In this document: in pieces, positions 1 through 6,303 of the stretch | Layout: every line of letters starts with the position of its first letter | How positions within the stretch are numbered: the first letter of the stretch is position 1 | DNA from: Pseudomonadota bacterium | Lineage (GTDB): Bacteria; Pseudomonadota; Gammaproteobacteria; CAMYNG01 | Direction of reading: 5' to 3' | NCBI GenBank assembly: GCA_020347585.1 | Contig: CP070733.1 | Span: 2,307,237 to 2,313,781 of the forward strand | Length of the DNA: 6,545 nucleotides | Made by a program: the position numbers and the translations under genes | The notes under the pieces: generated by a model | The model's database searches: none | The model's input: only the letters and a program-made list of their open reading frames with translations | What the model was told of the DNA's origin: nothing

Positions 1-450
1 GGGGTTCGGATAGCCTAAATTCTCGAGGATGGCGATTTCAAGGCCCTCCATCCGAGCCGCCTGATCCGGCTCGAGGTGATCGTAGCCAAGCAGGTGCAAG
101 GCGCCGGGAATCACCATATGGGCCCAATGGGCGGCAGCGGGCTTGCCCTGCTCGCGAGCCTCGCGAGCCACTACTGGCGCACAACTCACCAGGTCACCGA
201 GCAACGGCACCGTGACCCCGTCTGCCGCATCAAACGGAAACGACAGCACGTTGGTCGGCCCTGCCTTGCCGCGGTAGGTAGCATTCAGGTGCACCATCTC
301 GGCTTCACCCACAATGCGCACACTGAGTTCAGCGTCAGCGGGCACGGTGCCCGAGAACTCGACCGCAGCAGCCGCCCAGCGGCGTAGTGACGCATCGTCC
401 GGCAGACCGACCGCCAACGCCGGCGTGGCGTGTTGTATATCAATCTGCAC
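1..450 (-). CDS. ybeY: Endoribonuclease YbeY, partial (3' end outside window), with altered metal-binding motif
   Basis: YbeY is a metal-dependent RNase involved in 16S rRNA 3' end maturation and late 70S ribosome quality control. The reading frame is open for 150 codons from a GTG at 450 to the window edge, close to the family's usual length of about 155, so only a short tail is missing. Family blocks visible are LNATYRGK (residues 55-62, containing the conserved Arg60), PTNVLSFPF (65-73), LLGDLV (83-88) and GALHLLGYDH (116-125). The motif is normally HGxLHLxGYDH with three zinc-binding histidines. Here residue 115 is Pro (codon CCC), while His119 and His125 remain; the Asp often found after RGK is Ala63. 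The GTG start lies two bases after the phoH stop and fits the family N-terminus (VQIDIQ); its Shine-Dalgarno sequence is weak, which suggests translational coupling. Identification is secure, but whether the protein is active is open. Confidence 0.93.
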   Translation of the reverse strand, partial: MQIDIQHATPALAVGLPDDASLRRWAAAAVEFSGTVPADAELSVRIVGEAEMVHLNATYRGKAGPTNVLSFPFDAADGVTVPLLGDLVSCAPVVAREAREQGKPAAAHWAHMVIPGALHLLGYDHLEPDQAARMEGLEIAILENLGYPNP

Positions 451-452
451 GC

Positions 453-1436
453 CTACGGTAGCTCGTCCGCACCGCTCTCGTGGGCCTCGTAGGCCGTAAC
501 AATACGCTGCACCAGCGGATGGCGCACCACATCCTTGGCCTTGAAAAACGTGAAACTGATACCGTCCACATCCTTGAGCACGTCGATCACCTGACGCAAG
601 CCGGAGTGCTGGCCGCGCGGCAGGTCAATTTGCGTCACGTCGCCGGTAATCACCACCGTGGAGCCGAAGCCAATACGTGTCAGGAACATCTTCATTTGCT
701 CGACGGTAGTGTTCTGCGCCTCGTCGAGAATGATGAACGAATCGTTGAGCGTGCGCCCTCGCATATAGGCAAGCGGCGCCACCTCGATCACGTTGCGCTC
801 CATCAGCTTGGCGACTTGCTCAAAACCCATCATCTCGTAGAGCGCGTCATAGAGGGGGCGCAGATAGGGATCGATCTTCTGCGCCAGGTCGCCGGGCAGG
901 AAACCCAGCCGCTCGCCAGCTTCCACTGCCGGACGCGTCAGCACCAAACGCCGCACCTCGTCGTTTTCGAGCGCCTGCACCGCGCACGCAACGGCAAGAA
1001 ACGTCTTGCCGGTGCCCGCCGGACCAATACCGAAGTTGATGTCGTCAGCAAGAATGCTTTGCAGGTAACGCTGCTGGTTGGGCCCGCGCCCCTGTACGCT
1101 GCCACGACGGGTGCGAATGGTGACCGGCACCGGGGCCTCGCCGGGTTCATCGAGCAACGCCTCGACTCCGGCCTCCTGCAGAAACAGGTGAATGCGATCC
1201 GGGCTAAGTGCCTCGCGAGCCGCCTCCACGTACAAATCCCGCAGCACCTCGCCGGCAGCCTGTACCGAGCGGATGTCACCGATCACTCGAAATGCATTGC
1301 CGCGATTGTTGATCTCAACGCCCAGACGCCGCTCGATCTGGCGCAGGTGTTCGTCGAACTGACCGCACAAGTTGGCCAGGCGCTGGTTGTCTGCAGGCTC
1401 TAGGAAGATATCAGTGAAGTTGGGAGCGGTACTCAA
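453..1436 (-). CDS. ybeZ: PhoH-like ATPase (YbeZ family)
   Basis: This is a cytoplasmic P-loop ATPase of the PhoH family, a helicase-like NTPase whose E. coli member YbeZ interacts with YbeY. With the start chosen here it has 327 residues. The N-terminal part (LEPADNQRLANLCGQFDEHL, about residues 12-31) matches the usual YbeZ N-terminus. The Walker A motif is GPAGTGKT (138-145), the Walker B-like motif is IILDEAQN (235-242), and ITGDVTQIDLP follows at 263-273. The reading frame is open up to an ATG at 1589, but that start would overlap miaB by 86 bases and add about 50 residues without family resemblance. The TTG at 1436 is the only start-type codon between the miaB stop and the conserved N-terminus, so I prefer it, although its Shine-Dalgarno sequence is poor. 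The gene lies 67 bases after miaB and two bases before ybeY, consistent with one operon. Confidence 0.93.
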   Translation of the reverse strand: MSTAPNFTDIFLEPADNQRLANLCGQFDEHLRQIERRLGVEINNRGNAFRVIGDIRSVQAAGEVLRDLYVEAAREALSPDRIHLFLQEAGVEALLDEPGEAPVPVTIRTRRGSVQGRGPNQQRYLQSILADDINFGIGPAGTGKTFLAVACAVQALENDEVRRLVLTRPAVEAGERLGFLPGDLAQKIDPYLRPLYDALYEMMGFEQVAKLMERNVIEVAPLAYMRGRTLNDSFIILDEAQNTTVEQMKMFLTRIGFGSTVVITGDVTQIDLPRGQHSGLRQVIDVLKDVDGISFTFFKAKDVVRHPLVQRIVTAYEAHESGADELP

Positions 1437-1503
1437 GAGCGGTCCGAAACGATGGGGTATCGTGAAATGCCGTGCGGAATCAAAACGCTGCGCGTGGCGC
1501 GGC

Positions 1504-2844
1504 TCAGGCGCAATCGGCGCGGCGGCGGGCAAGTTCGCCGCGCAGAGAATTGGGAAGTGCTTCGTTAATGACCACGTCGACAAAATCACCGATCAGGGTC
1601 GAATCTGCAAAAAAGTTTACCACACGATTGTTTTCTGTGCGCCCGGACAACTGCGCAGGGTCCTTTGTGCTGCGTCCCTCCACCAGCACCCGTTGCACGC
1701 TACCCACCATCGCGCGACTGACTTCCCCCGCCTGACAGGTAACGCGCTGTTGCAGCAGTGCAAGGCGCTCCTTTTTCACCGCCACCGGTACGTCGTCCGG
1801 AAGGGCCGCCGCCGGCGTGCCGGGACGCGCGCTGTAGATGAAACTGAACGAGTGGTCGAAACCAACCTCGGCGATCAGGTCCATGGTGGACTCGAAATCT
1901 GCCGCGCTCTCGCCCGGGAAACCCACGATAAAATCCGACGACAGGCTGATATCCGGGCGCGCCTCGCGCAAGCGCCGCACGATGGCCTTGTACTCCAGCA
2001 CGGTGTGTCCGCGCTTCATCAGCGCCAGAATGCGATCCGAGCCGCTTTGCACCGGTAGGTGCAGGTGGCCCACCAATTCGGGCACCTCGGCATAGGCGCG
2101 AATCAACCCGTCGCTCATTTCCACCGGATGCGAGGTGGTATAGCGCACACGGTCGATGCCCTCGACGGCGGCTACGTAGTGGATCAGCAGCCCGAGATCT
2201 GCGGCGCCGCCATCGTGCATGTCCCCGCTCCAGGCGTTGACGTTCTGTCCCAGCAGGGTCACCTCGCGCACGCCCCGCCCGGCCAGCTCGACCACCTCGG
2301 CGATGACATCGTCGAACGGGCGGCTAAACTCCTCGCCGCGCGTGTAGGGCACAACGCAGAAACTGCAGTACTTGCTGCAACCCTCCATCACAGACACATA
2401 GGCCGTGGGGCCCGCGGCGCGCGGTGACGGCAGATGGTCGAACTTCTCGATCTCGGGAAAGCTGACGTCCACCACCGCGCGTCCGCTGCTCTTGCGCCGC
2501 TCGATGAGTTGCGGCAGGCGGTGCAGGGTTTGCGGGCCGAACACCAGGTCGACGAACGGGGCGCGCGCGAGGATGGCCGCTCCCTCCTGGCTAGCCACGC
2601 AACCGCCCACCCCAATCATAACGTCCGGCCTGGCCTGCTTCAGTTCGCGCCAACGGCCTAGCAGCGAGAAAACCTTCTCCTGCGCCTTCTCACGCACCGA
2701 GCAGGTGTTCAGCAGCAATACATCCGCCTTCCCGGCGTCCGCCACGCGCTCTAGCCCGTATGACGAATCCAGCACGTCCGCCATCTTGTCGGCGTCGTAC
2801 TCATTCATCTGACAACCAAAGGTCTTAACGTACAGCTTGTGCAT
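1504..2844 (-). CDS. miaB: tRNA-2-methylthio-N6-dimethylallyladenosine synthase MiaB
   Basis: MiaB is a radical SAM methylthiotransferase that converts i6A to ms2i6A at position 37 of tRNAs reading UNN codons. The protein has 446 residues, close to E. coli MiaB (474). The N-terminal UPF0004 domain supplies three cysteines for the auxiliary [4Fe-4S] cluster: Cys11 in TFGCQMNEYD, Cys48 in LNTCSVREKA and Cys82 in VGGCVAS. The radical SAM triad CxxxCxxC is Cys156, Cys160 and Cys163 in EGCSKYCSFCVVPYTRGEE. LLGQNVNAW and HLPVQSGSD are further family blocks. A C-terminal TRAM RNA-binding domain covers roughly residues 377-440. All expected cysteines are present. The frame extends 31 codons upstream, but family proteins begin at MHKLYVKTFGCQ, so the ATG at 2844 is chosen; its ribosome binding site is weak. 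This is the first gene of the miaB-phoH-ybeY cluster. Confidence 0.97.
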   Translation of the reverse strand: MHKLYVKTFGCQMNEYDADKMADVLDSSYGLERVADAGKADVLLLNTCSVREKAQEKVFSLLGRWRELKQARPDVMIGVGGCVASQEGAAILARAPFVDLVFGPQTLHRLPQLIERRKSSGRAVVDVSFPEIEKFDHLPSPRAAGPTAYVSVMEGCSKYCSFCVVPYTRGEEFSRPFDDVIAEVVELAGRGVREVTLLGQNVNAWSGDMHDGGAADLGLLIHYVAAVEGIDRVRYTTSHPVEMSDGLIRAYAEVPELVGHLHLPVQSGSDRILALMKRGHTVLEYKAIVRRLREARPDISLSSDFIVGFPGESAADFESTMDLIAEVGFDHSFSFIYSARPGTPAAALPDDVPVAVKKERLALLQQRVTCQAGEVSRAMVGSVQRVLVEGRSTKDPAQLSGRTENNRVVNFFADSTLIGDFVDVVINEALPNSLRGELARRRADCA

Positions 2845-2882
2845 GCGATTGCCGTGCGGCCTGCGGGACGCGCAAAGGTAGC

Positions 2883-2910
2883 ATTCTGGCCCGGCGGATA
2901 CCAGTGTCGA
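2883..2910 (-). promoter_or_regulatory. Candidate sigma-70 promoter for miaB
   Basis: On the minus strand TCGACA (2910-2905, five of six to TTGACA) is separated by 16 bases from CAGAAT (2888-2883, four of six to TATAAT). Initiation would fall near 2876, giving a leader of about 32 bases before the miaB ATG. The site lies between the hairpin after amtB and miaB, the expected place for a separate promoter. The match is only moderate. Confidence 0.4.
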
Positions 2911-2936
2911 CGGCAAGAGCGGGACCTGCAGCGACA

Positions 2937-2967
2937 CGCGGGGCAGGCGTCACTCACCCGCCCCGCG
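2937..2967 (-). terminator. GC-rich hairpin after amtB, probable transcription end
   Basis: In minus-strand RNA, CGCGGGGCGGG pairs with CCUGCCCCGCG around a 9-base loop (2948-2956). That gives ten Watson-Crick pairs plus one G-U wobble. In plus-strand RNA the wobble becomes an A-C mismatch, so the structure fits the minus direction better. It begins 13 bases after the amtB stop codon. No U-tract follows, so it may be an atypical terminator or an mRNA 3' end stabiliser rather than a standard intrinsic terminator. Confidence 0.5.
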
Positions 2968-2980
2968 CTGACTGAACATG

Positions 2981-4300
2981 CTAAAGATTGTAGCCGGTCT
3001 CGTCGTGCAGGACGATGTCGAGCCCTTCGGTCTCCTCGTCGCTGCCGACCCGCACACCCACGGTCATATCAACCACCTTGAGCACGATCCATGTCACTGC
3101 CGCCGCCCAAGCGAGGGTAGCGACAACGCCAATGGCCTGAGTGCCAAGCTGGCTGGCAATGGCCTCGCTTACGGTCTGGCCCTCGGCTAGTTCTCCGGAG
3201 CCGCCCAGCGTGAAGGCAAAAACCCCAACCAGCATGGTACCGAGAATACCGCCCACGCCGTGTACCGGGAAGACATCAAGGGAATCGTCGATATGCAGGG
3301 TGCGCTTGATGAACTGCGTGGCGAAGTAGCACACCACGCCGGCGCTCAAGCCTATCACCAAGGCACCGCCCGGCCCGACCATGCCGGAGGCCGGTGTGAT
3401 GGTACCCAGCCCCGCCACCATGCCAGTGACAATACCCAGCACGCTGGGTTTGCGGTGGCGGATCCACTCCACCGTCATCCACGCCAGCGACCCGGCCGCG
3501 GCACTGATATGGGTGACCAGCATCGCCATGCCGGCCTGTTGCCCGGCGGCTACCGCACTGCCAGCGTTGAAACCGAACCAGCCCACCCACAACATGCCGG
3601 CGCCGGCCACGGTCATGGTCAGATTGTGTGGCGGCATGGCCGTGGTGGGAAAGCCCTTGCGGTTACCGATGTACATCGCCGTCACCAGCGCCGCGACACC
3701 GGCGTTGATGTGCACCACGGTACCACCAGCAAAGTCCATCAGCCCCTGCTGCGCCAACCAGCCTCCGCCCCACACCCAGTAGCAGGTGGGAAGATAGACA
3801 AAAATCAGCCAAAGAGCGCTGAACAACATCATCGCCGAGAATTTCATGCGCTCGGCGAAGCCGCCCACGATAAGCGCCGGGGTGATTATGGCAAAGGTCA
3901 TTTGGAACATGATCCAAACGGTCTCGGGAATGGTGCCATTGACCGAGTTCATATCGACACCGCGCAGAAACACTTTGTCAAAGGTACCGATAAACGCCGC
4001 GGCGGGGTCTGCCGCAGTCAGCGCCAGGCTGTAGCCGAGCACCACCCAGATAATCGAAACCATGCAGGTAATGGCGAAACACTGCATCAGTACCGACAGA
4101 ACATTTTTCGAGCGCACCAGCCCCGCATAGAACAGCGACAGGCCTGGTATGGTCATGAACAATACCAGCGCCGTGGAGGTGAGGATCCAGGCGGTATCTC
4201 CCGTGTCCAGACCGTTGTTGTCGGCCAGCACCAGGGCCGGGGTCATCAGCCCCGCCAGCATGGTGAAAATCGTGGTCGCACGTATCCCGCGTTTCTGCAT
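2981..4300 (-). CDS. amtB: Ammonium transporter AmtB
   Basis: This is an inner-membrane trimeric channel of the Amt/MEP/Rh family that takes up ammonium when nitrogen is scarce. It has 439 residues, with an N-terminal signal peptide (positively charged MQKR, hydrophobic stretch, likely cleavage after ALVLA near residue 27) followed by the family's 11-helix core. Visible family blocks include ALVLFMTIPGLSLFYAGLVR (44-63), YWVWGGGWL (174-182), DFAGGTVVHINAG with Asp189 and pore His197, GWFGFNAGSA (240-249) and VHGVGGILGT with pore His347. The tail (EGLDIVLHDETGY) keeps the form that contacts the PII protein GlnK in E. coli. The ATG at 4300 is preceded by a strong Shine-Dalgarno sequence (GGGGGAAGCGAC), so it is preferred to the upstream in-frame TTG at 4324. 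A sigma-54/NtrC-like control region lies upstream. glnK, often paired with amtB, is not in the window. Confidence 0.97.
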   Translation of the reverse strand: MQKRGIRATTIFTMLAGLMTPALVLADNNGLDTGDTAWILTSTALVLFMTIPGLSLFYAGLVRSKNVLSVLMQCFAITCMVSIIWVVLGYSLALTAADPAAAFIGTFDKVFLRGVDMNSVNGTIPETVWIMFQMTFAIITPALIVGGFAERMKFSAMMLFSALWLIFVYLPTCYWVWGGGWLAQQGLMDFAGGTVVHINAGVAALVTAMYIGNRKGFPTTAMPPHNLTMTVAGAGMLWVGWFGFNAGSAVAAGQQAGMAMLVTHISAAAGSLAWMTVEWIRHRKPSVLGIVTGMVAGLGTITPASGMVGPGGALVIGLSAGVVCYFATQFIKRTLHIDDSLDVFPVHGVGGILGTMLVGVFAFTLGGSGELAEGQTVSEAIASQLGTQAIGVVATLAWAAAVTWIVLKVVDMTVGVRVGSDEETEGLDIVLHDETGYNL

Positions 4301-4402
4301 GTCGCTTCCCCCTTGTCGCCCCAATTCTTGTTAGCTCGGGTACTCGTGTTGTAATGGTGTCATCCGAACCCCCGGCGGCTTGCTCCGGCTATGGTATTCG
4401 CG

Positions 4403-4418
4403 TGCCAGATTGGTGCCC
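4403..4418 (-). promoter_or_regulatory. Sigma-54 (RpoN) promoter of amtB
   Basis: On the minus strand the site reads GGGCAC-CAATC-TGGCA, against the consensus TGGCAC-N5-TTGCA. Nine of eleven specified bases match, and the essential GG (-24) and GC (-12) are spaced correctly. Initiation is predicted near 4392, giving a leader of about 92 bases. A second, poorer sigma-54-like match lies just downstream at 4392-4407 (perfect TGGCAC, but CC instead of GC at -12). Confidence 0.65.
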
Positions 4419-4432
4419 TAATAAGCAAATTC

Positions 4433-4449
4433 CGCACCAAAATGGACGT
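4433..4449. promoter_or_regulatory. NtrC-like binding site, promoter-proximal
   Basis: GCACCAAAATGG (4434-4445) matches the left half and centre of the NtrC palindrome TGCACCA-AAA-TGGTGCA without a mismatch, but the last four bases of the right half do not match. The centre is about 49 bases upstream of the predicted sigma-54 start. Its placement next to a nitrogen-scavenging gene supports the reading. Confidence 0.5.
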
Positions 4450-4456
4450 CGATATT

Positions 4457-4469
4457 TTTCAATAAGTTA
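4457..4469 (+). promoter_or_regulatory. IHF-like site between amtB enhancer and promoter
   Basis: TTTCAATAAGTTA matches the IHF consensus WATCAANNNNTTR at eight of nine specified bases and is flanked by an A/T tract (GATATTTTT). It sits about 71 bases upstream of the predicted start, between the distal NtrC-like site and the sigma-54 promoter. IHF often bends the DNA at such promoters so that the activator can reach the polymerase. The consensus is loose, so chance is possible. Confidence 0.4.
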
Positions 4470-4501
4470 GCGACATTTCTGCGAAGCAGCGGGCAACTTG
4501 T

Positions 4502-4518
4502 TGCTCCGTTTTGGTGCG
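4502..4518. promoter_or_regulatory. NtrC-like binding site, distal
   Basis: TGCTCCGTTTTGGTGCG matches TGCACYA-WWW-TGGTGCA at 14 of 17 positions, with a perfect TGGTGC arm. Its centre is about 118 bases upstream of the predicted sigma-54 start, a usual enhancer distance. The 10-base string TTTTGGTGCG (4509-4518) is the exact inverted copy of CGCACCAAAA in the proximal site. Confidence 0.5.
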
Positions 4519-4559
4519 CACCTTCACCGCGCGCATCATTTGTGTGCGCTCCACTTCAC

Positions 4560-5369
4560 CTATTTGGGCGAGCGGTCCGGCTCGTCCGCCTTCACCGCCT
4601 CCCAGGCAGCATCCATTGTGACCGCGCCAGCCTGTGCGACGCCTCCGCTTGCGGCCAGCCGCTGCTCCAGGGCTCGAAAACGCTGCTCAAACTTGCAGGT
4701 CGCGTGCCGCACCAATTGCTCGCCATCGGCATCGAGGTGACGCGCCAGGTTGGCGCAGGTAAACAGCAGGTCGCCCAGTTCTACTTTCGCCTCGTCCCGC
4801 CGGCCGGCGTCCAGTGCCGCCTGCAATTCATCGAGTTCCTCGCGTAGCTTGTCCACTACGCCCCCGGCGGTGGGCCAATCAAATCCGGCCCGTGCCGCAC
4901 GCCGCTGCAGTTTCTGCGCCCGGCTCAGCGACGGCAACGCGTGGGGCACCCCGTCCATCAGGCTGACCTCGTGCTCGCCGCGCTCGCCCGCACGCGCAGC
5001 TCGCTCGCCGGCCTTGTGCGCCTCCCAGGCATGCGACTGCTCTTGCACCGATGATATCGCCGCATCGCCGAACACATGCGGATGCCGCCGCACCAGCTTG
5101 TCACAGATGGCATCAACCACGCCGTGGAAATCGAACCTGTCCTCCTCGGCTGCCAACTGAGCGTAGAACACTACCTGAAACAGCAACTCCCCGAGTTCAT
5201 CCCGAAGTTCCGCCATGTCGCCCCGCTCGATGGTTTCGGCGACCTCGTAGGCCTCTTCAAGCGTGTGGGGAACGATGGTGTGGAAGGTTTGCGCAAGATC
5301 CCAAGGACAACCCGAATCAGGATCGCGCAGACTGCGCATAATCTCGAGCAAGCGTTCAACACTGTCCAT
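4560..5369 (-). CDS. mazG: Nucleoside triphosphate pyrophosphohydrolase MazG
   Basis: MazG hydrolyses nucleoside triphosphates to monophosphates and pyrophosphate; in E. coli it cleans the nucleotide pool and lowers (p)ppGpp under starvation. The protein has 269 residues (E. coli 263) and shows the tandem MazG architecture. The N-terminal repeat includes GCPWDLAQTFHTIVPHTLEE (20-39), the metal-binding EEAYE (38-42) and ELGELLFQVVFYAQ (58-71), followed by RRHPHVF (95-101). The C-terminal repeat has EELDE (177-181) and ELGD (197-200) followed by LLFTCANLARHL. In the N-terminal repeat the ExxD motif is ExxE; the C-terminal one, reported as the catalytic copy in E. coli, is intact. The frame extends 53 codons further upstream, but homology starts at the ATG at 5369 (MDSVERLLEIMRSLRDP), which has a G-rich sequence about 7 bases upstream. 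No mazEF toxin-antitoxin genes are adjacent. Confidence 0.95.
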   Translation of the reverse strand: MDSVERLLEIMRSLRDPDSGCPWDLAQTFHTIVPHTLEEAYEVAETIERGDMAELRDELGELLFQVVFYAQLAAEEDRFDFHGVVDAICDKLVRRHPHVFGDAAISSVQEQSHAWEAHKAGERAARAGERGEHEVSLMDGVPHALPSLSRAQKLQRRAARAGFDWPTAGGVVDKLREELDELQAALDAGRRDEAKVELGDLLFTCANLARHLDADGEQLVRHATCKFEQRFRALEQRLAASGGVAQAGAVTMDAAWEAVKADEPDRSPK

Positions 5370-5407
5370 GCGCGGCCCCCGTGCCAGGCACATCGTTAGG
5401 ACGGTCG

Positions 5408-5413
5408 ATTGTA
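5408..5413 (-). promoter_or_regulatory. Possible -10 element for mazG
   Basis: TACAAT on the minus strand matches the sigma-70 -10 hexamer at five of six positions, about 38 bases before the mazG ATG, in the 79-base gap after the HDOD gene. The hexamer 17 bases upstream (TTTTCC) is a poor -35, so this is a weak call and mazG may instead be read from the HDOD promoter. Confidence 0.25.
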
Positions 5414-5425
5414 CGGAAACGGCAC

Positions 5426-5442
5426 GCGGCGGAAAACGCCGC
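5426..5442 (-). terminator. Small GC hairpin after the HDOD gene, possible weak terminator
   Basis: A perfect 6-base stem (GCGGCG/CGCCGC) with a 5-base loop starts 6 bases after the HDOD stop codon. In the minus direction the loop is TTTTC and the sequence after the stem is not U-rich. It is therefore unlikely to be an efficient intrinsic terminator, and HDOD-mazG readthrough is plausible. Confidence 0.3.
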
Positions 5443-5448
5443 CGCTGG

Positions 5449-6303
5449 TCAGAGGATATAGGAACGGGGCAGGATCGTCTCGAGGGCCTCGGAGAAGTGT
5501 CGACCCGCCTCTTCGTGCACCGGTTCAACGATCGCTCCGTCGAGGCCGCTCAGCTGCCAGGCGTACTCGTCCACCGGCAAGGATGCCGATTCGCTGTCAA
5601 GGCCGTGTTCGGCCATGCCGGTGATAGCGTCCGCAAGATGCACCAGCGACGCGTCCAGGGCGACGGTCCCGGCCATTGCCGGCAGGTGATGATGGCGCAC
5701 GGCGCCGGCCAGGGTCTCGGGCATCTGCCACTCCTGCAGCAGCGCACCGCCGACATCGGCGTGGTCGAACCCCAGCACCTCGCGCTCGATGACAAAATCC
5801 GGTTGCTCCTCGTCAATGCTGCGGCAGGTGACCTCGTGCGCCAGATCCGGCAGCTTGTGAGCTATCACCAACTTACCAATGTCGTGCAACAGACCCGCCA
5901 CGAACAAACGCTCGCTGTGCAGCACGTTACAACGCTCGGCCAGCAACTGGGCGACCACCCCGCAGTACACGCTGTGCCGCCAGAAGTGCGCCAGGTTCAG
6001 CACATTCTCCGGCACCCGCGCAAAGGCTTCGATGGCCGAGGCTGCCAGCACCAGGCCGCGCAATTCGCGTACCGCAACGACCTCCACTGCGCGTGAAACC
6101 GTCTCGATGCGCGCCGGAAATCCGTAGCTTTCACCGTTGACGATCTTGAGCAAGCGTGCTGTCAGGCCCGCGTCACGACTGATCACCCGGCCCAATTCCG
6201 CAGTCGACACCCCCGGATCTTCGAGCATTTCACTGACACGCAGGCAAACCTCGGGCAGCGACACCAGACGCACGACACCGGACACAAGCTCTTTGGGGTT
6301 CAA
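5449..6303 (-). CDS. HDOD-domain signalling protein
   Basis: This 284-residue protein consists almost wholly of an HDOD (HD-related output) domain; no transmembrane segment, signal peptide or partner domain is visible, so it is probably cytoplasmic. The N-terminal helical part carries the family pattern LPEVCLRVSEMLEDP (16-30), ISRDAGLTARLLKIVNG (41-57) and the aromatic/Gly turn after it. The HD-like core includes HFWRHS (106-111), GLLHDIGKLV (137-146, with the His140-Asp141 pair), FDHADVGGALL (179-189), RHHHLP (203-208) and HLADAI (222-227). HDOD proteins act in signalling, including motility, biofilm and stress pathways, mostly without a proven enzymatic activity, so the target here is unknown. 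The TTG start at 6303 is supported by a strong Shine-Dalgarno sequence (TAGGAG) 8 bases upstream; that sequence lies in one arm of an inverted repeat. mazG follows after 79 bases on the same strand. Confidence 0.9.
   Translation of the reverse strand: MNPKELVSGVVRLVSLPEVCLRVSEMLEDPGVSTAELGRVISRDAGLTARLLKIVNGESYGFPARIETVSRAVEVVAVRELRGLVLAASAIEAFARVPENVLNLAHFWRHSVYCGVVAQLLAERCNVLHSERLFVAGLLHDIGKLVIAHKLPDLAHEVTCRSIDEEQPDFVIEREVLGFDHADVGGALLQEWQMPETLAGAVRHHHLPAMAGTVALDASLVHLADAITGMAEHGLDSESASLPVDEYAWQLSGLDGAIVEPVHEEAGRHFSEALETILPRSYIL

Noticed and set aside
480..1403. Long plus-strand open frame of 307 codons opposite the phoH gene
   Set aside because: It is antisense to a clearly conserved PhoH protein, has a low-complexity His/Arg/Leu-rich composition typical of shadow frames in GC-rich DNA, and shows no motif.
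1450..1477. Heat-shock (sigma-32) promoter for phoH-ybeY: TTTGATT upstream of CCCCATCG
   Set aside because: The CCCCAT -10 core is perfect and E. coli ybeZYX is heat-inducible. However, the spacer to the -35-like sequence is 20 bases, longer than sigma-32 accepts, and the start would be only about 7 bases from the phoH TTG.
3260..4354. Plus-strand open frame of 364 codons opposite amtB
   Set aside because: The translation is rich in His, Gln, Arg and Gly with no recognisable domain, and it mirrors the codon pattern of amtB on the other strand.
4392..4407. Alternative amtB sigma-54 promoter TGGCAC-GCGAA-TACCA
   Set aside because: The -24 half is perfect but the essential -12 GC is CC; the overlapping site at 4403-4418 keeps both invariant dinucleotides.
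5372..5387. Sigma-54-like sequence TGGCAC-N5-CCGCG directly before mazG
   Set aside because: The -12 half is poor apart from GC, initiation would fall inside the mazG coding region, and no enhancer-like sites are visible upstream.
5263..6096. Plus-strand open frame of 277 codons opposite the HDOD gene and mazG start
   Set aside because: It spans two genes on the opposite strand that have clear family motifs and good starts; it is a composition-driven shadow.
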